A stretch of 64,000 nucleotides of DNA from the NCBI GenBank assembly GCA_030998015.1, contig JARWMV010000245.1:992001-1056000 (forward strand). The letters are read 5' to 3'. The notes under the pieces are model-generated. The model was given only the letters and a program-made list of their open reading frames with translations. It was not told the DNA's origin and ran no database searches. Shown piece by piece: positions 11,896 through 24,387 of this stretch; the stretch's first letter is position 1; the number at the start of each line of letters is the position of its first letter. Both the position numbers and the translations under genes were made by a program. This DNA is from Ceratorhiza oryzae-sativae. Lineage: Eukaryota > Basidiomycota > Agaricomycetes > Cantharellales > Ceratobasidiaceae.

Positions 11896-12498
11896 TCTTG
11901 ACTTTTTTTGTTGCTGTTGTGTATATTCGTTTGCTCTTCTTTATAACCACCCAATAACATCTGCAGCTATCTCATTCCAGCGATACCGAAGCATACATGG
12001 ACCTGTGTGCCTGAGGTGACCAATGTGCCATCAGTCGTGCTCTGCATTCGTGCTGGTTAGCCAACGCTAATCATTTGAGCGCCCTACAGTTCCCCCTAGG
12101 CTACGGCCGATTCGAACATGCCCGGCCTGACCCTTCGAAGTTAGTGGCAGGTTGGCGTGGCAGGAGTCATTTTCGGGATCACAACTATAAGATAGACCGT
12201 GGAGTAGGCGTCACTGCGCTCTTAGCCACCCATGCCATACTTGAATATCGAGAGGGAGATACATCCTACAAAGGCGCTTTGGCCTATGAGCAACATCTGC
12301 GAATTTGCCGATCCGTTCACCCCATGCCTCTGCTTCCCCATTTTGAAGTCGAAGTCAAATAGATTCTCAATAACCCATGAACCATTTGTTAGTAAAGTAA
12401 AGTAAAACTCGGCGGTTTCACTTCACATCCGATAATGAATGAGGAAGTGTGTATGTATATCTAAGTATAACAAGCATCACGAGCCATTCGCCATAGGT
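11896..12498. other. Convergent 3' region
   Basis: Lies between the stop of the ARS2 gene (+) and the stop of the PPR-like gene (-). A 95-codon open frame at 12075-12362 has no ATG at its start and no known similarity. I see no supported gene. Confidence 0.4.
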
Positions 12499-14163
12499 CT
12501 AGCGTGGCCTGTGCATCAGGTTAGCGCACGCGTTAAGTATATCGCGAATCCTCGATAAGACTGGGGCTACTCGAAGCTCTTTTCTGGATGAGAAATATTC
12601 TGATGACCGACTGGTTACTACAAGCTTGAAAATGACTTGAAGCGCATCTTGAACGGGTCGAGTAAGTTTCTGAGCATCATGATTTCCTCTCGTAGATCGA
12701 ACAACGTCCAAAAGGTGGACCGCGTGAGCGTAATGGTCCCTTGTGAGGCCTCCCAAGAGGAGCGTGGTCCAGTTCTCGAGCTCAAAGCTCGCCGAGGGAT
12801 CGAACGACCTGAGGCACCTCTTCAAAAGCTCCTCAAGGGTCCATCTGACCGTAAGTGAATTTGGCGAGACGCGTCCGGAAAGTGCAGCGTTAACCACAGA
12901 AACGGCTGAATGGAAATCCCCGGCATACACGAAGTATCGCAGGGCTGCATTTATATTGAATGTCGTGAGAGCGATTTGATTGGACTCAGAGTCACGAATC
13001 ATGCGGTGCAATATGACGTTTGGCTGCAAAGCGCATTCGTATCTTGGACCTGTCTCGTTTTTCCAGAACGCGTCGAACAGAAGAGAGAAGGTGTAGGCGT
13101 CTGGACAAGCGTTATCCCGGCCATCCTGGAATGCTGAATACAAGTTGAAAACCCGCGTGAAATTGCGATTACGGAGTTCTACTTGCAATATCTCATTGTA
13201 TGCGGTCACTATGAATGGTATATTGTCCTCTTGCATCATTTTGGAGATGCGATAAAGAGCCTTTGTGTTGGTGGGATCAAGCTTTCGAGAAGCCGTCATT
13301 AGGCACAAATAGGGAGCAGCGGGAACGAATATGTTTCCAACCGATATGCTGTTTCGGAAACGATAGAACCAAGTGTAGCACCCGTCAAGCTGCTTCGCAG
13401 CACAATAACCTCGGATCATAGAGGCGACTACAGAGCCGTCTGTCAAACAAGACGAAGAAATCTGGGTTGCGTAGTCTTGAACAACGTTTTCCATGACCTC
13501 GGGGTGACGAGACTTTTCTAGGACCGATAATAGCAATACGAGAGAGCGAATATTTATTGACCCAGTTGACAAGAGTGAGAATTCGGATAATTTGATGGTC
13601 GTTGGCTTGAAATCGTTTTGTTGGATTGCGGCGCGATAAAGCGAGGCTATGAGTGAGATAGGTGGTGCGAAACGCATCGAGGTAAGAAGTTTGTACATAG
13701 CCAGAGCCCCAGCGATCTTGCCATGGTGCAGGAAGGAGTAGCATGCAGAGACAGTAATGCGATTTTGAAGTTGACTTGGTATCGACGACGATGATACTAT
13801 GTGTTTTATAGCAACAATGGAAAGCTCGGGCGGAGTGGTTGCTATAAGTTCATCAACGCTTCGAGAGTAGTCTTTGGGATCCTTGGTCTTAGATTCTTGT
13901 GATTCCGACTGCGCCCATATTTTGGATCTTGCAGGGAGTGCCTCGATAGATAGCAAGGGCGCCGCTGGCTTGTCTGTGAGCACGAAGGCTCGAGTGGGGG
14001 GCCGACTATTTGTTGCATTTCTCGCGTATTTCTTCGTTGCGCATCTAGTTGCATAGGTGCTGACGAGGATTTGTTGCAATTTGACGTCGAACAAGTGGTG
14101 ACGTACGGTGCCTTGGACAGGACAGCATCGCTGCATGTGGGTACAGCACCTGGCTTCGGGCAT
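12499..14163 (-). CDS. Pentatricopeptide-repeat-like protein, probably mitochondrial
   Basis: Intronless 554-codon gene, rare in this window. The first 60 residues are rich in Arg, Lys, Ser and Thr and nearly lack acidic residues (for example LVSTYATRCATKKYARNATN), which fits a mitochondrial targeting sequence. The rest is all-helical with repeat-like units, for example GKIAGALAMYKLLTSMRFAPP, FIVTAYNEILQVELRNRNFTRVFNLY and PDAYTFSLLFDAFWKNE. Their spacing resembles PPR repeats of organelle RNA-binding proteins. The second in-frame Met, ten residues in, could equally be the start. No specific orthologue is recognised. The role in mitochondrial RNA metabolism is inferred from the fold only. Confidence 0.65.
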   Translation of the reverse strand: MPEARCCTHMQRCCPVQGTVRHHLFDVKLQQILVSTYATRCATKKYARNATNSRPPTRAFVLTDKPAAPLLSIEALPARSKIWAQSESQESKTKDPKDYSRSVDELIATTPPELSIVAIKHIVSSSSIPSQLQNRITVSACYSFLHHGKIAGALAMYKLLTSMRFAPPISLIASLYRAAIQQNDFKPTTIKLSEFSLLSTGSINIRSLVLLLSVLEKSRHPEVMENVVQDYATQISSSCLTDGSVVASMIRGYCAAKQLDGCYTWFYRFRNSISVGNIFVPAAPYLCLMTASRKLDPTNTKALYRISKMMQEDNIPFIVTAYNEILQVELRNRNFTRVFNLYSAFQDGRDNACPDAYTFSLLFDAFWKNETGPRYECALQPNVILHRMIRDSESNQIALTTFNINAALRYFVYAGDFHSAVSVVNAALSGRVSPNSLTVRWTLEELLKRCLRSFDPSASFELENWTTLLLGGLTRDHYAHAVHLLDVVRSTRGNHDAQKLTRPVQDALQVIFKLVVTSRSSEYFSSRKELRVAPVLSRIRDILNACANLMHRPR

Positions 14164-14574
14164 ATCAATTGTGACAAAGTTGCAGCTCTGTCAAACTCAC
14201 TCACAATCAAAGCCGGTTCTAGTTGTCGCTTAACCGAGTTGCATCGAAGTTTTCATAAGATAGTTTCCTTTTCCAACGAGGGTTATATCAAACGGGGGAG
14301 CCAGGTGAGCGGTGGAGGTTGGGTTCAATCAAAATTTGCAACAAGCTTCTGTCACATCCTTAGCCAAAATGTCGTCACTGCCCATATGTCACTAATCACA
14401 GTATTAGGTTATAGTCCGAGAACATCTATGAAACAAGAAGGTAATTAGGCATGTCGAAAAGTCCATGATGTAGGGTAATTCAAGCAGATCGTCCGAACTA
14501 TGGTACAAAATAAAGGCACAGCCCTAACTAACACAGATCCTGCCTCAAAAGCAAATGGAAGCACATTTTGGGAA
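14164..14574. other. Intergenic region between two minus-strand genes
   Basis: Promoter of the PPR-like gene and 3' flank of the 5-phosphatase gene. No other gene or repeat is seen. Confidence 0.4.
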
Positions 14575-17500
14575 TTAAATCAGTAGCCCGTTCGTAGTAT
14601 AAAATTCTTGTGCTGCACACAGTAACTGGTATTGCACCTGCTGCCACTCCTCCTGGACTTGTGTCTTTGTAGCACTCCAAGCATCTCTGCGAACCGATTT
14701 CACTTGCACAGTAAAAGCTCCAGCGACAGGACGATGATCCGAAATATCAGGCTCATACCGCCTATACATGTCGCAGCGTACATGTTCGCCTCGGGAACGA
14801 TAAAGGATACGATCGCACCAAGCAGGTATCCGTCGTTTCTCAGATGTATCGAACTCCTTGGATTTACGGTCGTATTTGTATGTTGGGGCGAACGTTATGG
14901 GAGCTTCAGTAAAATTGCGGAGGCGGAATCCCGGATTGGTATCCATCTCCTTGCGGAGTTGGTCATGGCTGAGAAGGAAGTTAAGGTCGCCGGATTGTAC
15001 ACTGGAAACAACAACATCTCGGCGCTGGTCGATCCGGTAGTTCAAGTCGCCGTTCAGCTGGTAACTGTGTTTTAGTAACTGTGCAAATGGAAAACGGCAA
15101 CTGGATCTTACGAAAACAACTTCGTGGTCTAGCACCATCGATCCGTCGCCCCCGCTCACGAAAGCCGCAGGGGCCATATCGTGAACCGGGCTAGGAAACA
15201 CGCTTCGCTCTTCGAGAATAGACGCCAAATCTTGGTTTCTCTCTCGGACGTGCTTCTGGCCTGCCGCGAGGTGGCAGTTGAGAAAGCAAAAGGAAGTATC
15301 GTCCAGAACAAAGCGAGCGATGATAGCTCCCTGGACGAAATCTGTGTTAGATGAATCTTAGGCCAATAAAAATGGAAAAGGCACCTTGTTTCCGTAACGA
15401 CCTTTCATACCACGTTTCACGGTAGTGATGGAGGGATCCGACAGTGACATGCACTCTGGTTTGCGAACAAAGATGCAAGTGAATAGCCCCACTAGATTTT
15501 CGGAATGGATGACGTTGTAAGGCTCCTCCCCGCCAAATGCAAGCCTCACAAAATAGATAAGTTTGTCATACCACAGCTTGTAGGAGCGTGAAACTTTCTC
15601 TGATATCTTGCCCTCCGTTTTTGATTTGTGGTTTCCCAAGAGAACGGTTTCTGTGATCCTCACGTTAGGTACAAATATAAAAATAAACGGATACATGTTT
15701 ACTTACTCGCAGTAAGCTTTTTGTTTTCCAAGTCGATAACCTCCTGGAAGCCGAACACAATTATGTCCGGCCTGTCTCCGGGTTTGAGCATGTTGTCAAA
15801 GAAATTTCTATTCTCTTCATTTCCGCTCAAAGCGTCCGGTTTTTGAGAGTCGATGTTCCAAGTGCATATACGGACTTTGACATCTCGATATGTGCTGTAT
15901 TGTCCGGCACGTTTCTGCATCTCTTCATCTAGGCGCCGAAATGTGAGCATAGACTTACGGCTGCTAGGATATCTATCCTTACCTATCCAATTCCATTCTA
16001 AAAGGCCGTCCCAAAACCTTAGGCAGTCATCACGTCCCACACTGTATACGACAAGCTTCCCCACCTAAAAAAGAAAATTTTAGAGCTTTAAATCAACAGG
16101 AATATAGGACGAACCTGGGTAATTGAGTAAGGGTCAACCGATATATGCGTCACAGGAGAGTCGCCATGAGCCTGCCATTGATTAGTGATAATCCACGGCA
16201 GCTCTTCCCGAGCCTCGCAGACCGTTATGGTCCCAGACCTTGTCCCGAACCAGAGACGAGAATTAACGCCCTCCATGCAAACGATGCTCGAGTTCGTAAC
16301 TTTGACGGTTTGCACGCAAGCATACTGATTGGAAGGAGTGTCGTACTTCCAGACAGTTACGCTCCCGCCCTCATGGCCGATATAAACCTTGTCGGGTTGT
16401 TGGGGAATAATCGCACCACACAGTGCGGGCCCAACTTGCTCGGTTGGAAACAAGTGCTTGGTAGAAAACGTAGAAGACGAAATGTCGTATGTGCGGAAAG
16501 GGGGACCACGTGTAGTGTGCGTAGAGCTTGTGCTGCCCGAGCCCGAAGATGTCCACAAGTGACCAGCGAGAATGCTGACAAATGACTGCTTGTCGGCAGC
16601 TCTGTGAGAGCGAGTAAACCGTGATAGCGTTGGTGTGGAGTGGCCTTCGGGTGGTTCAAAGACGATAATCTTTCCAGATTCGTCCATAGTGAACATGGCA
16701 CGCCCATGCCGTAGTATATGCGTCACGGTTAGACTATGCCCACCAGCAGGTATGAGGACTTCCATCAGGGTTCCAGATCGAATGTCCAACTCAAACAGGT
16801 GCCCATCCTTCGTACCGCACCAAAGATATCTTCCGTCGTCTTCAGGGTTCTCGGCAGGGCGGAATTGCATAGCCGTAACCCGAGGCTCTTTTGTGCGCCA
16901 CTCAAGCCCCAGATGCTCTAGGTCGACCATATGCACTGGAGCTGCCGAATCCTGTACATTATATATACCGATATCCAGGTTTCCTACACAAACCCAAGTT
17001 CCCGAGACTGCAACAACCGCGCCTGTGGAAATATGAAAGTACGGGTATTGAGGGATTCTAGGCGGTTGCCGTCGCGATTGGGAGGAATCGGGCATATCGT
17101 CTTGGTACTTCTTGCCGGGCGCGTTGGCTCCCGGACCTGGGTGTCCATCGTCATCCGAGTCGTCTGACGACTCGTCGCCGGAAAGGCGTCTAGCCGGAGG
17201 AAGTTTGTCCCCGAGGCCGATGGTGCGTGTCGGTGGCGGAGGTGGTTTGAAATCGGTGTTGTCTTGGTCTTGGAGAATTTGCGCCTTGAGCAGCCCAGAC
17301 CTCGTTGATGCGGCCAGTTTACCCCAAGAGGACGATGGGTTTGGGCGGGTAGCCATGGGTGGAGCAGGGGGTGCAGATGCGCTGGGTGTCATGACAGGCG
17401 TAGGGGGAGAATCCTCTGCTCTAAGGTTTGGATTGGATCTTCGATTCGGCAAGGGAGGTGGCGCATGGATGAGTGAGCCCGTTGCGACGATGCTCGGTGA

Positions 17501-18669
17501 GCTGTTCAAAACAGGCGATATTAAAGAGGTTGGCCTAGGTGGAGGGGGCGGAGGAGGAGCAGCTGGCCTTCCTGGCCCCGAGGATTGGGGTCGGCTCGTC
17601 AACGAATGGTGCCGAGGTGGTGGCGAGCGAATGTCCACTCCAAACTCATCCGCTTCCGATGCGACAAGCCCGTCTGCTTTTTTTGTGAGTGACTGGTGTA
17701 TGACAACATTCCTTGAACCACCTTGGTCAGGACTTGTGCGAGAGGGGAGAGGTGGCGCTGGGGTACTGGGGGTCGAGGGCGTGAACGTCAATTGGGTTGG
17801 TATCCGAGGGGGAGGAGTCGGTTTTATAGGTGACCGGGGCAAGTTCAGCTCAGAATTGGTATGAATCGGTCGCGGTTGAGTAGATTCTGGAATGCTGATA
17901 CGAATAGGGTGCGTAGGGGGGACAGGCGGAGGAGCTGGCCTCGGAGGTAGCGCATTGAGTAGTTCCGGAGGTGCAGGAGAAGGTGACCTTCGCAGCCCGT
18001 TCAAAGGATGAATCGCAACCGGGGTAGTAATCGGGCTGCGGAGGCTTATGATAAACGTCAAAGCAGACGCATCGAAAAAACTCACGATGTGTCCAATGAC
18101 CTAAACGACGGCGCATTTGAAACGTTAATTTGATTGACAAGGTCACCAACGCTAAGAGACGCGCCGTGTCCAGGTTGGCTGCCCAGGGAGGGAGGCGGAG
18201 GTGGAGGTTTGCGGTAGACACCAAGAGCAGGCATTGATTTCTTGGCAGAGCCAACGCTATCAGCGCTCGCTTTGTTGCGCAGACTGCCCGAACGATCAGG
18301 AGGCGGAGGCGGAGGCGGCTTCAAGGCTGGTTTCCGGCTGACGGTTGGGGATCCAGGACGGGCTGAGGACGACATTTCATTTACGGGAGTCGATGATTCC
18401 TCGTTCGACGTGTCACTTTCAGAGCTCTTCTTAAAGACAGCGGGCGTGTTGGATATTGAGGAAGAGGATGCCGAGACGGTGCGCAGGTTATAGAGTCCAG
18501 GAAGTCGGGGCGATGCACCCATTGCCTCCTGCGCTAGTTGGGGCTCTTCATCATGATCGTGGTTATTGTGAGCGACTAGTTTGGAAGACGAGGATACAGC
18601 TAGAGCTTCAAACCGCTCTCGTAACTTATTCACGGGCTTGATCGAGTTGTCTTCAATAGCTGGATCCAT
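14575..18669 (-). CDS. WD40 domain-inositol polyphosphate 5-phosphatase
   Basis: Large cytosolic phosphoinositide 5-phosphatase. Exons: 18669-18086, 18035-16115, 16064-15707, 15650-15385, 15330-15112, 15057-14575. The first roughly 400 residues are Pro/Ser-rich and disordered. A beta-propeller of WD40-like repeats follows (YLWCGTKDGHLFELDIRSG, VYIGHEGGSVTVWKYD, LWFGTRSGTITVCE). The C-terminal catalytic domain keeps the family motifs: VRICTWNIDSQKP, VFGFQEVIDL, GRYGNK/GAIIARF, FLNCHLAAGQ, GDLNYRID, PAWCDRILY and SDHRPVAGAF. This order matches the WD40-5PTase type of plants and fungi. A further 54-base GT..AG segment (15982-15929) inside exon 3 is probably an intron, since removing it joins the propeller to the catalytic domain as in relatives. 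The start was set at MDPAIED; an in-frame upstream Met exists at 18747. Confidence 0.87.
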
Positions 18670-19164
18670 ATCGGTAGTTTGTGCTGTAAGCGTATTGAGT
18701 AACCCTGGAACGAGCATAAAATAATGTAAGCTCACATGATCGATCAATTATAGAGTCTTTATTAGTTCGGAATTAAAAGTATCAGCACGCCGATGCTGGA
18801 GGGTTGGGAGTTGGATGGCCGTAAAATTCCGGGATACGTCGCGCTCGCGGCTTTTGCGCACACAACCCTGCCATACAAGGTAGCACAAAGTTTGTTTTTA
18901 GCTTTTCGCTTGTCAATTAATTTAAATATTGGTCGCGTACCGAAAACTACTGAGGATACTTTTGGCACTTGTAAGAGTGATGGAGGAGTCGGTCGTGGAT
19001 AGAATCCTTGAAACCGATGTGCATAGCCACGTGATCGCCCCCAAAGGAAACTCTGTAAGCGCTAAAAATAGGCATAGCAAGGGGCAATTCCATGTAATGT
19101 ATTAATCTAGCAATGAATGTGACAATAGGCACGAGAGATACACTATTTAGTTCAAAAATATACG
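18670..19164. other. Intergenic region between two minus-strand genes
   Basis: Holds the promoter of the 5-phosphatase gene and the 3' flank of the TCF25 gene. Nothing else is recognised. Confidence 0.4.
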
Positions 19165-21685
19165 CTAATCCTCTTCCGCAGGGTCGGGTTGCGCTTGCTC
19201 GCCCCCGATAAAGCGAGCAAATAATCGTTGGAGCAGGCCTGGATCTACACGCTATATCAGGCAGCGAGGTTGAGTTTAAATCAGAGCCATAACGTAAAAG
19301 CATTTATCAATGCTCACCGCTTGGCCTCCAGCCTCTGCCTGATCCATGAGATGATTAAGCAGAACTTGAGGATCCACATCGTCTGGTAAATCAATGCCTT
19401 CTTCATCATCCAGAAACCCCCCAGGCATGTTCTGCCCGGGACCGGCCCTCGGACCACCAGCGGCCGGCACCCGTTGTACACCCTGGAAATAGCTTTCATC
19501 GTAGCGACTTAAAGAAGTAGAAGGCGAAACTGGGTCGAATGCGTGGATTACGGCGTGAGCGGGGTCTGGTTTGCGATAGGCGCTGATAGCCCGTAGATCT
19601 GCGACGTTTGCGTGCCGAGCCATGGGTTCGGTCGGCCCTTGTGCGAAATGCTCGTACGCAGCACTGCGGGCGTTTGTGCCACTGCCTAGCCGGGGTTCGG
19701 CTGAAGTTACCGTTGAAGCTAGCCAGTTCGAATGCGGCTCGTTCTTCCATAACGAGTTTGCTCGCAATGCATACAGGTGCCCCAGCATGTGCAAGGCTGA
19801 ACCGGCAGGATCTCGGTAGCTGCGCGATCCGGTTAGCATTGTACAAAGACATAATATCCAAGACACACTTGTACTCGGTTTCAATCCTTAGTGCCCCGTG
19901 CGATCGAACCTTGGAAGGGAGGTTGATCCCAGCTTTGTCAACAAGGTATGGGACAACTTCAGGAAAGGATACTATGGCATCGGTGAGTGCCGCGGTACTT
20001 GCCTCGTGCACCTAAAGAATACGTTACGACCACATGAGCGCATCGGAACTCTCTACTCACACTGTCATGCTTCTTAACCTCGAGGTCATATAGTATCAAT
20101 GCCCGAGTGTATGCCCAACCTGGCAAGCATCGGACATCGATTCCGTGAGACACTTCTGGGCTATCGGCAACTTCTTTGCGCGCTTCAGGCCAAATAGCCC
20201 ATACGTCCAAGAGCCATTGTCCCATACCGCCTTTGACGGCCAGATAATCCAGATAGGAGGTTGCCATATGGGGATCTCCGACCGGGTCGAGTGCAAACAG
20301 GAGACGTGCAAACTCGAACGCTGTCCGGGGTGCTCCACGCCGGCTTAGACTCCTGAAGGCGCCAGTTAGCAAGTTGACTGGGCAAAACGGTTGGAGCTTA
20401 CAGGACCTGTCGGTGCAAAGCAAGGAAGAATGGCCTATTTTCAATCCGATCGAAATCAAGCCGGGATGATCCAGAGGTGAGATCGAATGCGACGGGCAAC
20501 GCGCGCTCAAAAACGTAAATGGCTCGTTCCACGAATTCGGCCGCCTGGCTTAATTCTATTTGAAGAACGCCGGTTAGACTGTGTGGTCAAGCGTCCATAG
20601 AACTTACCCTCTTGGTGCTTCATGATTTCCCCAACCTGAAGCAGTGTGTCGATATGCCAGGGCTCAGACCGGTACAACGTAAATAATGATGTTGGCTCTA
20701 TGACGTCGTTGGCATGTCAAGGTACGGCTGTGAAAAACGGCTAGCGCACCTGACATTGATACACAATGTAAAAACTTGAGTTGTATCCTCTTGTATTCGA
20801 TCGAGTGCTCAACGTTCCACCACTTCTCGCCATTTCGGACATATCCTTTTCGTCTCCGTTCGTAATCATCTAATGGAACTACGGATACGCCATGCGGAGC
20901 TCCGGCGCCCGCCCATTGCTGAGTTGGCTTGGTTAGGTGAGAGCGTGAAACTTTTTGAGCTCGTTGCCCAGCTTTGGCGCTATTCACCTAGCCGAGTGAA
21001 GTCTATCGAATCGCATACAATGCGGACATCGATGGGAATTACTGACCACTTTCGATCCAAAGAACCGGCGCATCTCGAGCTCGCTATCAAAGTCTTTCAA
21101 GGAAGCACCCAGCAAAGAAAACAAAGCTTGGGCGGTATGACTGGCATTTCCTGAATCGGAAGCTTGAGGCGCTTTGCTGGCAGTCTGTAGATGGGGGAAC
21201 TTGGACGAGAGCTCTTCCAACGCCAGATCAATCTCGTCTTTACCCGATTTATTCTTCTGGGGTTTGGTAGTTGTGGCCTTGCCGGTGGCCTTTGCGGGAG
21301 CCGAGGTGGAGGCAGCGGGCTGGGTTGACTTTTTCTTTTTCTTCTTCTTTTTGCTCGGCTTGGAATAGGCGCGTGAGACATGGTCGAGATTATAGGTGGA
21401 CAAATATACCTTCTTGCTCTTCGGCTGCGCGGTAGCCTCATCGCTCTCCTCCTCGTCTTCGCTCTCGGCTTGAAGCTAATACGTATGATGTCAGGACGAA
21501 TGCTGGGATTTGCTGGTGCTACTTGCCAGGTCAAACTTGGACACGGGCTGAGCCACGTCTTGTGGCTGCTCGTCGTCCCCCTGTTCCTCGCCATCGTCAT
21601 GTGAGTGCTCAGCTGGCTTTGCCGCTTCGAGCTGCTGGAGCTCTTCCAGCTCGCGTTGCTGTCTTTTGCTGAGCCGAGGTGGCAT
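19165..21685 (-). CDS. RQC1: TCF25 / Rqc1-family protein
   Basis: Homologue of human TCF25 and yeast Rqc1, a subunit of the ribosome quality-control complex that acts on stalled 60S nascent chains. It starts MPPRLSKRQQRELEELQQLE at 21685. An acidic stretch and a poly-Lys block (PSKKKKKKKKST) follow. The conserved Tcf25 domain then runs from EMRRFFGSKVV through WWNVEHSIEYKRIQLKF, EPWHIDTLLQVGEIMKHQE, FFLALHRQVL and FEFARLLFALDPVGDP to GSALHMLGHLYALRANSLWK. About eight introns are needed to join these blocks. The intron after LRIETEY uses GTGTCT..GCGCAG. The C-terminus ends RLFARFIGGEQAQ..PAEED. The junction after exon 1 is uncertain: either a GC-AG intron, or GTAGCA spliced to a CAAG acceptor. 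Confidence 0.88.
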
Positions 21686-21867
21686 AGATGTCAAGCTTGT
21701 TTAGATCAATCCGAGTTGGTAGATGTCGCGTCAATTACTGGGCTGATCATCGCAGGGCGATTTCAAATAGGTCACGTGCATGACTCCGTTCAGGGTCCGA
21801 TAGCAGCCTCGCCATGCTCTTATCCAACGTCCCCACCGTTTCCACGGCCTGCTGACCGACACCAGCG
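21686..21867. promoter_or_regulatory. Divergent promoter region, TCF25 and MFS transporter
   Basis: 182 bases separate the two divergent start codons, so both promoters must share this stretch or overlap the neighbouring gene. No TATA box is obvious. Confidence 0.5.
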
Positions 21868-24214
21868 ATGGCGGAGCACCACCCGGTATTCACGGCGAAG
21901 CGCTCGCTAGTCCTCTTCGGTGCCGTCCTCGTTGCCTTGGGATCCGGAACCAACTATGTGAGTGGTGGGCTAGCGGGTCTCTGCCGAGTCTGAGACATCC
22001 ATAGGTATATTCTGCCTATGCCCCTCAACTCGGAGCAAAGCTACATCTCACACACACACAACTGAACATAGTTGGCATTGCCGGAAATCGTGAGTCTGTG
22101 GGCTGAAGCTTGACCGGATGGTTGTGCTAAGAAGTATCCACAGTCGGGGTGTATTGGTAGGTGGGGCGTACTGCTGGCGGATTTGGTTGATTCAACTTTT
22201 ACACAAGCTCTGGTCCGTTTTGGGGGCGGGTAGTTGATGCTCGGGGTCCAAGAATGTACGCTCAAGATCACTGGTTCGATCTGCTTGAACTAACCATCCT
22301 CTGGCAGGGCGCTACTGGTTGCGTTCGCTTTGCTCTTTTTCGGATACAGCGGTATTCGTGGGTTCTACACGGGGGCCATATCGATGTCCGACGACTCCAC
22401 AGCCAAGTTTAATGGTGGTGTGGCGGCGCTATCCTTCTTCGGTTTATGCACTGGCATCGCTGGCAACGCAGGAATCACGTCTGCAATGAATTCAGTAGCT
22501 AAAAGCTTCCCCGACCGTATGGTAAGCACTCTAGTTGCAGGTCGGAGCCCAGAGGTTCACGGCGCATAGCGAGCCTCTACCACAGGGCTAGTAGCGAGCG
22601 GCTTCGGATTATCCGCCTTCTTTTTCTCGACGTTTGCCCATTCACTCTTTCCTGGAGACACCGCTGCCCTGTTGCTTGTTTTGGCTCTCGGCTCGTCTGC
22701 CCCTATGTTGCTCGGCTTTTTTATTGTGCGGCCGATTCAAGCGCCTTCTCACAGTCTATATGAAGCACTACCAGCGGCCGAGTCTCAGCTCTCTATTGCC
22801 GAAGAGGCTGAACAATGGGATACTTTTTCCCCGGTTGAGGGCGGGGCGGAACAGGAGGCCATTGCTCATATTAGGGGTACGTCTCGAGCCCGAGACGCGT
22901 CTAGGACGAGGAGAAGTCAAAGCTTGGTTCGAGAAGACTTGCCATTCTTGATCGATGGGGTGAATAGTTATCGCGGCCGCAGCCGCAGTGCTGTGCGAAT
23001 GTCATTGGAACTTCCTGATCGGCCAGCTCATAATTCTCAAGAACGCGGGCGCTCTGTCTCTATGCCGAGAGATTTCATCGATGCTACCTCTAACGTACCC
23101 GAGGTCGAAACAGTGGATATTCACGGAATGGCGTTATTCAGAACATCTGATTTCTGGTTGTTGTTTAGTGTGCTTTCTCTACGTGAGCTCTTTAAATTTG
23201 GCGTAGGCTCGCCGATACTAATGAACGCGGACAGTCGCCGGAACAGGGCTAATGTGTAAGTTGGGCTCGAATCTGCACTCTACACTTTCTGACGACCCGG
23301 GTTAGATATAAACAATGTCGGATCAATCGTACAAACCCTTCTTGCAACTGGAAATCCTGGTTGGGATCACAAAGACGGGATTGAGCGACAAGCTACTCAA
23401 GTGTCCATCATCAGTTTGGCAAACTCGGCCGGTAGGCTGCTTATAGGTATGTGCGTTAACAGGTCCACTTGGTGCGAGCCTCATTCTTTCTAGGCCTCGG
23501 GGCTGATTACGGGAAGAACAACTATAATACACCGCGCTCTTATTTCCTGGTTGTCATATCGTCAATCGCAATCATGTCCCAAATAGGCCTTATGAACGCT
23601 GAAGTGCCAGATCATATTTGGATGACATCCTCGCTACTTGGCCTTGCATATGGTGCAACTTTTGGCCTATGCCCCGTGCTCGCTATCGAATGGTTCGGTC
23701 TAGGTACATCTCGGCCGCTCTCCTTCCTTACTTGCGCTAAATGTTACATATTCAGGACATTTTTCTTCGAATTGGGGATTTGTATCTTTTGCCCCAGTAG
23801 GTCACTTGTTGCTATGTCCTTCAAAAGGTGCTAATCGCCACGTTCCCAGGTGCTATCCGGCAACTTATTCAATTTGATGTTCGGGCGCAACCTGGACAAG
23901 CACGCTGCAACCCCTCAATCCACGATCCCAAAATCGCCAGCGTTTGCCCACGTGCGTGGACTACCCAGCTCATCAGAGCTGCAGTGTTACGATGGCAAGT
24001 CGTGCTACGTAGACAGGTGAGTCGCTCATGCATTGAGCACGACTACAAACTAAACCGTCCTGTTAGTGTACAACTTTCTTTGTTTGCATGTTGTTGCGCA
24101 CTGGGGCTCAGTTTATTCGCCGCCTGGCGCGATCGACGAAGACAGGAGGTCTCGGACCCCAAGACTGGTCTGTTATGGACTGTAGAAGAGGAGGCTGACA
24201 ATAGTCGGGCTTGA
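21868..24214 (+). CDS. Major facilitator superfamily transporter, MCH1-like
   Basis: Membrane transporter resembling the yeast Mch1 (monocarboxylate-transporter-like) and nodulin-like group. Exons begin 21868-21957, 22005-22089, 22144-22156, 22208-22255, 22308-22521, 22570 onward, with further introns up to the stop at 24212-24214. Twelve membrane helices are expected. Typical blocks are GSGTNYVYSAYAPQLG, SGPFWGRVVDARGPR (the helix 2-3 loop), LFFGYSGIRGFYTG, RASTTGLVASGFGLSAFFFS, NNVGSIVQTLL and SLANSAGRLLIGLGADYG. A long hydrophilic, Arg/Ser-rich loop lies between helices 6 and 7. The third exon is only 13 bases, and both its flanks are needed to keep the loop motif in frame. Yeast Mch1 does not transport monocarboxylates as far as is known, so the substrate is open. 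Confidence 0.8.
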
Positions 24215-24387
24215 TAGTTTACGCTAGATAGTATACCTCGTTAATATACCATAAACAAGACACATACGCTTCGTTATGTCTGAGAACCCGAAACCTTGGA
24301 TTGGCGGACGTGGCAGTGCAAGGGTACCGCAGGCACCGAATATAGAATAACTAGTGACCCGCCGGTTCCCACCACCCGACCGCCACG

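Noticed and set aside
12075..12362. Possible small gene of 95 codons
   Set aside because: Starts with TTG, has no known relative and lies in the 3' region of two convergent genes.
17112..17864. 250-codon plus-strand ORF
   Set aside because: Antisense shadow of the Pro-rich part of the 5-phosphatase; Gly-rich low-complexity translation.
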